From NCBI RefSeq assembly GCF_017569205.1, contig NZ_CP071870.1, positions 1,860,001 through 1,924,000 on the forward strand: a stretch of DNA of 64,000 bases, in the 5' to 3' direction. The notes beneath the pieces are model-generated. The model was not told the DNA's origin and searched no databases. It saw nothing but the letters and a program-made list of their open reading frames with translations. Source of the stretch: Propioniciclava sp. MC1595 (GTDB lineage: Bacteria; Actinomycetota; Actinomycetes; Propionibacteriales; Propionibacteriaceae). Shown here one piece after another: positions 63,611-64,000 of the stretch (positions within the stretch are counted from its first letter, which is position 1; each line of letters opens with the position of its first letter). A program made the translations under genes and the position numbers.

Positions 63611-64000
63611 TCAACTTCGCCGTGAGATCTCCGACGGTTCGTCGTAGACGAGCACCCGCATGCGGGAGAACCGCCACAGCTCCAGGGCCAGCCAGCCCAT
63701 CACCGTGGCGATGGTCGAGACGAACAGGGCGACCGGGTCGAGCCACGCCCAGCGCTCGGCGTTGGCGAGCACGGCGGCCAGCCCCAGCCCCAGGAGGCTG
63801 ACGCGGGTCACGTAGGAGGCGAACCAGGCGAACAGCACGACCTTGGGCGAGGCGTCCGCCACCGCGAGCTGGACGCCGAGCGCGATCGTGTAGAAGGCGA
63901 TCGTCACCGCCGCGCCGATGGCCGCGGTGGCGGCCGACTGCGTGCCGCCGAGCGCCAGGAACAGCCCCACCACCGTGAGTGCGGCCACGTGGCCGCCCAC
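63611..64000 (-). CDS. atpI: ATP synthase protein I-like membrane protein (5' end outside the window)
   Basis: At least 129 residues with three or four membrane helices: LTVVGLFLALGG, a long AIGAAVTIAFYTIALGVQLAV segment, VVLFAWFASYVTRVSLLGLGLAAVL and LDPVALFVSTIATVMGWLALELW. Position directly before atpB and this helix layout fit the actinobacterial AtpI/UncI type, a c-ring assembly factor. The frame is open to the right edge, so the true start is probably beyond it. Confidence 0.7.
   Translation of the reverse strand: MGGHVAALTVVGLFLALGGTQSAATAAIGAAVTIAFYTIALGVQLAVADASPKVVLFAWFASYVTRVSLLGLGLAAVLANAERWAWLDPVALFVSTIATVMGWLALELWRFSRMRVLVYDEPSEISRRS

Overview
This is a 64 kb stretch of core chromosome from a high-GC Gram-positive bacterium (Actinomycetota). 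Coding density is extreme, most neighbouring genes overlap by 1-8 bases, GTG starts are common, and the family set is actinobacterial: NucS mismatch endonuclease, the GlgE/maltokinase alpha-glucan pathway, DUF2550 beside the ATP synthase genes, a TIGR03085 protein beside hisI-trpE, and a HGxxPAAW protein inside the trp operon. A methylmalonyl-CoA epimerase and a PduO-type cobalamin adenosyltransferase suggest B12-dependent propionate/methylmalonyl-CoA metabolism, so Propionibacteriaceae or a relative is my best guess; this is an inference from gene content. I see no tRNA, rRNA, CRISPR array, insertion sequence or prophage, and no gene-free stretch longer than 300 bases.

Layout. 1-5.4 kb (minus): CYTH-CHAD protein (cut by the left edge), a small membrane protein and dnaE. 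5.5-14 kb: arginase (plus), then a ferredoxin-NADP reductase and gltBD (minus). 14-20.4 kb (minus): one compressed operon hisI-trpE-(two membrane proteins of unknown function)-trpC-trpB-trpA-lgt. 20.4-21.7 kb (plus): two tandem TIGR03085-like metal-binding paralogues. 21.7-26.5 kb (minus): a PfkB sugar kinase and gatCAB-vanZ. 26.6-30.2 kb: an ACT protein, a 25-codon polycysteine leader ORF ahead of a NIL-domain gene and a DUF5701 gene, then a DUF222/HNH gene abutting a truncated membrane gene. 30.2-35.4 kb (minus): cysteine desulfurase, mnmA, a MetE-like protein and ligA. 35.5-49.1 kb (mostly plus): glgX, glgE, maltokinase, glgB, a Nudix hydrolase, ppc, a YbbN-like protein (minus) and pgm. 49.2-56.6 kb: PH-domain protein, methylmalonyl-CoA epimerase, a coiled-coil protein with an AI-2E-type transporter, nucS, a small zinc protein, an alpha/beta hydrolase, a lipoprotein cyclophilin, PduO and DUF2550. 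56.6-64 kb (minus): the F1Fo ATP synthase operon atpIBEFHAGDC, with atpI cut by the right edge.

How the genes work together. Glycogen and related alpha-glucans are built and remodelled by GlgE, maltokinase, GlgB, GlgX and phosphoglucomutase, while ppc feeds C4 acids. GltBD assimilates ammonia and a GlnR-type box lies upstream of it. The cysteine desulfurase sits next to MnmA, its likely sulfur acceptor. GatCAB makes Gln-tRNA and/or Asn-tRNA.

Most interesting signals. (1) A leaderless ORF ending in a Cys-Cys-Pro-Cys-Cys run, followed by two mutually exclusive hairpins and a NIL-domain gene, looks like a cysteine-responsive attenuator. (2) A TANNNT hexamer repeatedly lies exactly 6-7 bases before a start codon, pointing to many leaderless mRNAs, including divergent pairs with nearly touching or overlapping -10 boxes. 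(3) A GTAAC-N6-GAAAC box lies upstream of gltB. (4) Two uncharacterised membrane proteins are translationally locked into the trp operon.
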